From assembly GCF_947648125.1 (NCBI RefSeq), contig NZ_CANSMR010000048.1:1-32905 (forward strand): a stretch of 32,905 nucleotides of DNA, written 5' to 3'. This document shows positions 32,140 through 32,905 of the stretch, piece after piece. A program made the position numbers and the translations under genes. The notes beneath the pieces were generated by a model, which worked only from the letters and a program-made list of their open reading frames with translations, made no database searches and was not told where the DNA came from. This DNA comes from an uncultured Bradyrhizobium sp. Its GTDB lineage: Bacteria > Pseudomonadota > Alphaproteobacteria > Rhizobiales > Xanthobacteraceae. Each line of letters begins with the position of its first letter. Within the stretch, counting starts at the first letter, position 1.

Positions 32140-32905
<766 letters not shown>

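Overview
The window looks like a chromosomal segment of a Bradyrhizobium-type alphaproteobacterium (order Hyphomicrobiales). The grounds are high GC with strong third-position G/C, the order tolQ-tolR-tolA-tolB ... pal-cpoB-tilS-ftsH, an OpgC-type glucan succinyltransferase, GTG/TTG starts, and intergenic palindromes of the kind scattered through Bradyrhizobium and Rhodopseudomonas genomes. The genus is an inference from recognition, not from a database search.

Left part (1-12.1 kb), mixed accessory and housekeeping genes: the 3' end of a large tandem-repeat secreted protein; a perfect two-way terminator; a HerA-like ATPase; an MFS transporter; a two-gene unit opgC-alaX in which alaX is frameshifted; a TetR regulator behind an acyl-CoA dehydrogenase that kept its first residues and its C-terminal domain but lost the middle; a periplasmic type II asparaginase; an ECF sigma factor; an AraC regulator; and a zinc-ribbon/metallo-beta-lactamase-fold protein.

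Middle (12.1-21.4 kb), stress and metal genes: htpG behind a sigma-32-like promoter; a COG0523 zinc-type GTPase behind a near-perfect Zur box that overlaps its -10; a cyclase-like DUF3095 protein; a DUF2147 secreted protein; a MATE exporter; a GNAT acetyltransferase; Fe-type superoxide dismutase behind an EcfG-type (GGAAC-N17-CGTT) promoter; and the CrcB fluoride channel. Six of the window's seven large intergenic palindromes lie here.

Right part (21.4-32.9 kb), cell-envelope cluster: tolQ, tolR, tolA and tolB form a tight co-directional run. Then, where pal usually follows, come two extra genes: a membrane PAS-GGDEF-EAL protein whose catalytic motifs and I-site are all intact, and a FeeM-like N-acyltransferase. 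Next are pal with a strong terminator, cpoB, tilS, and ftsH, which runs off the right edge. CtrA-like motifs (TTAACCAT half-sites and one exact TTAA-N7-TTAA) lie ahead of tolQ, the FeeM-like gene and pal. The most attractive hypothesis in the window is that envelope-constriction genes, a c-di-GMP enzyme and an acyl-amino-acid-type synthase are linked under cell-cycle control.

I saw no CRISPR array, transposase, rRNA or tRNA gene.
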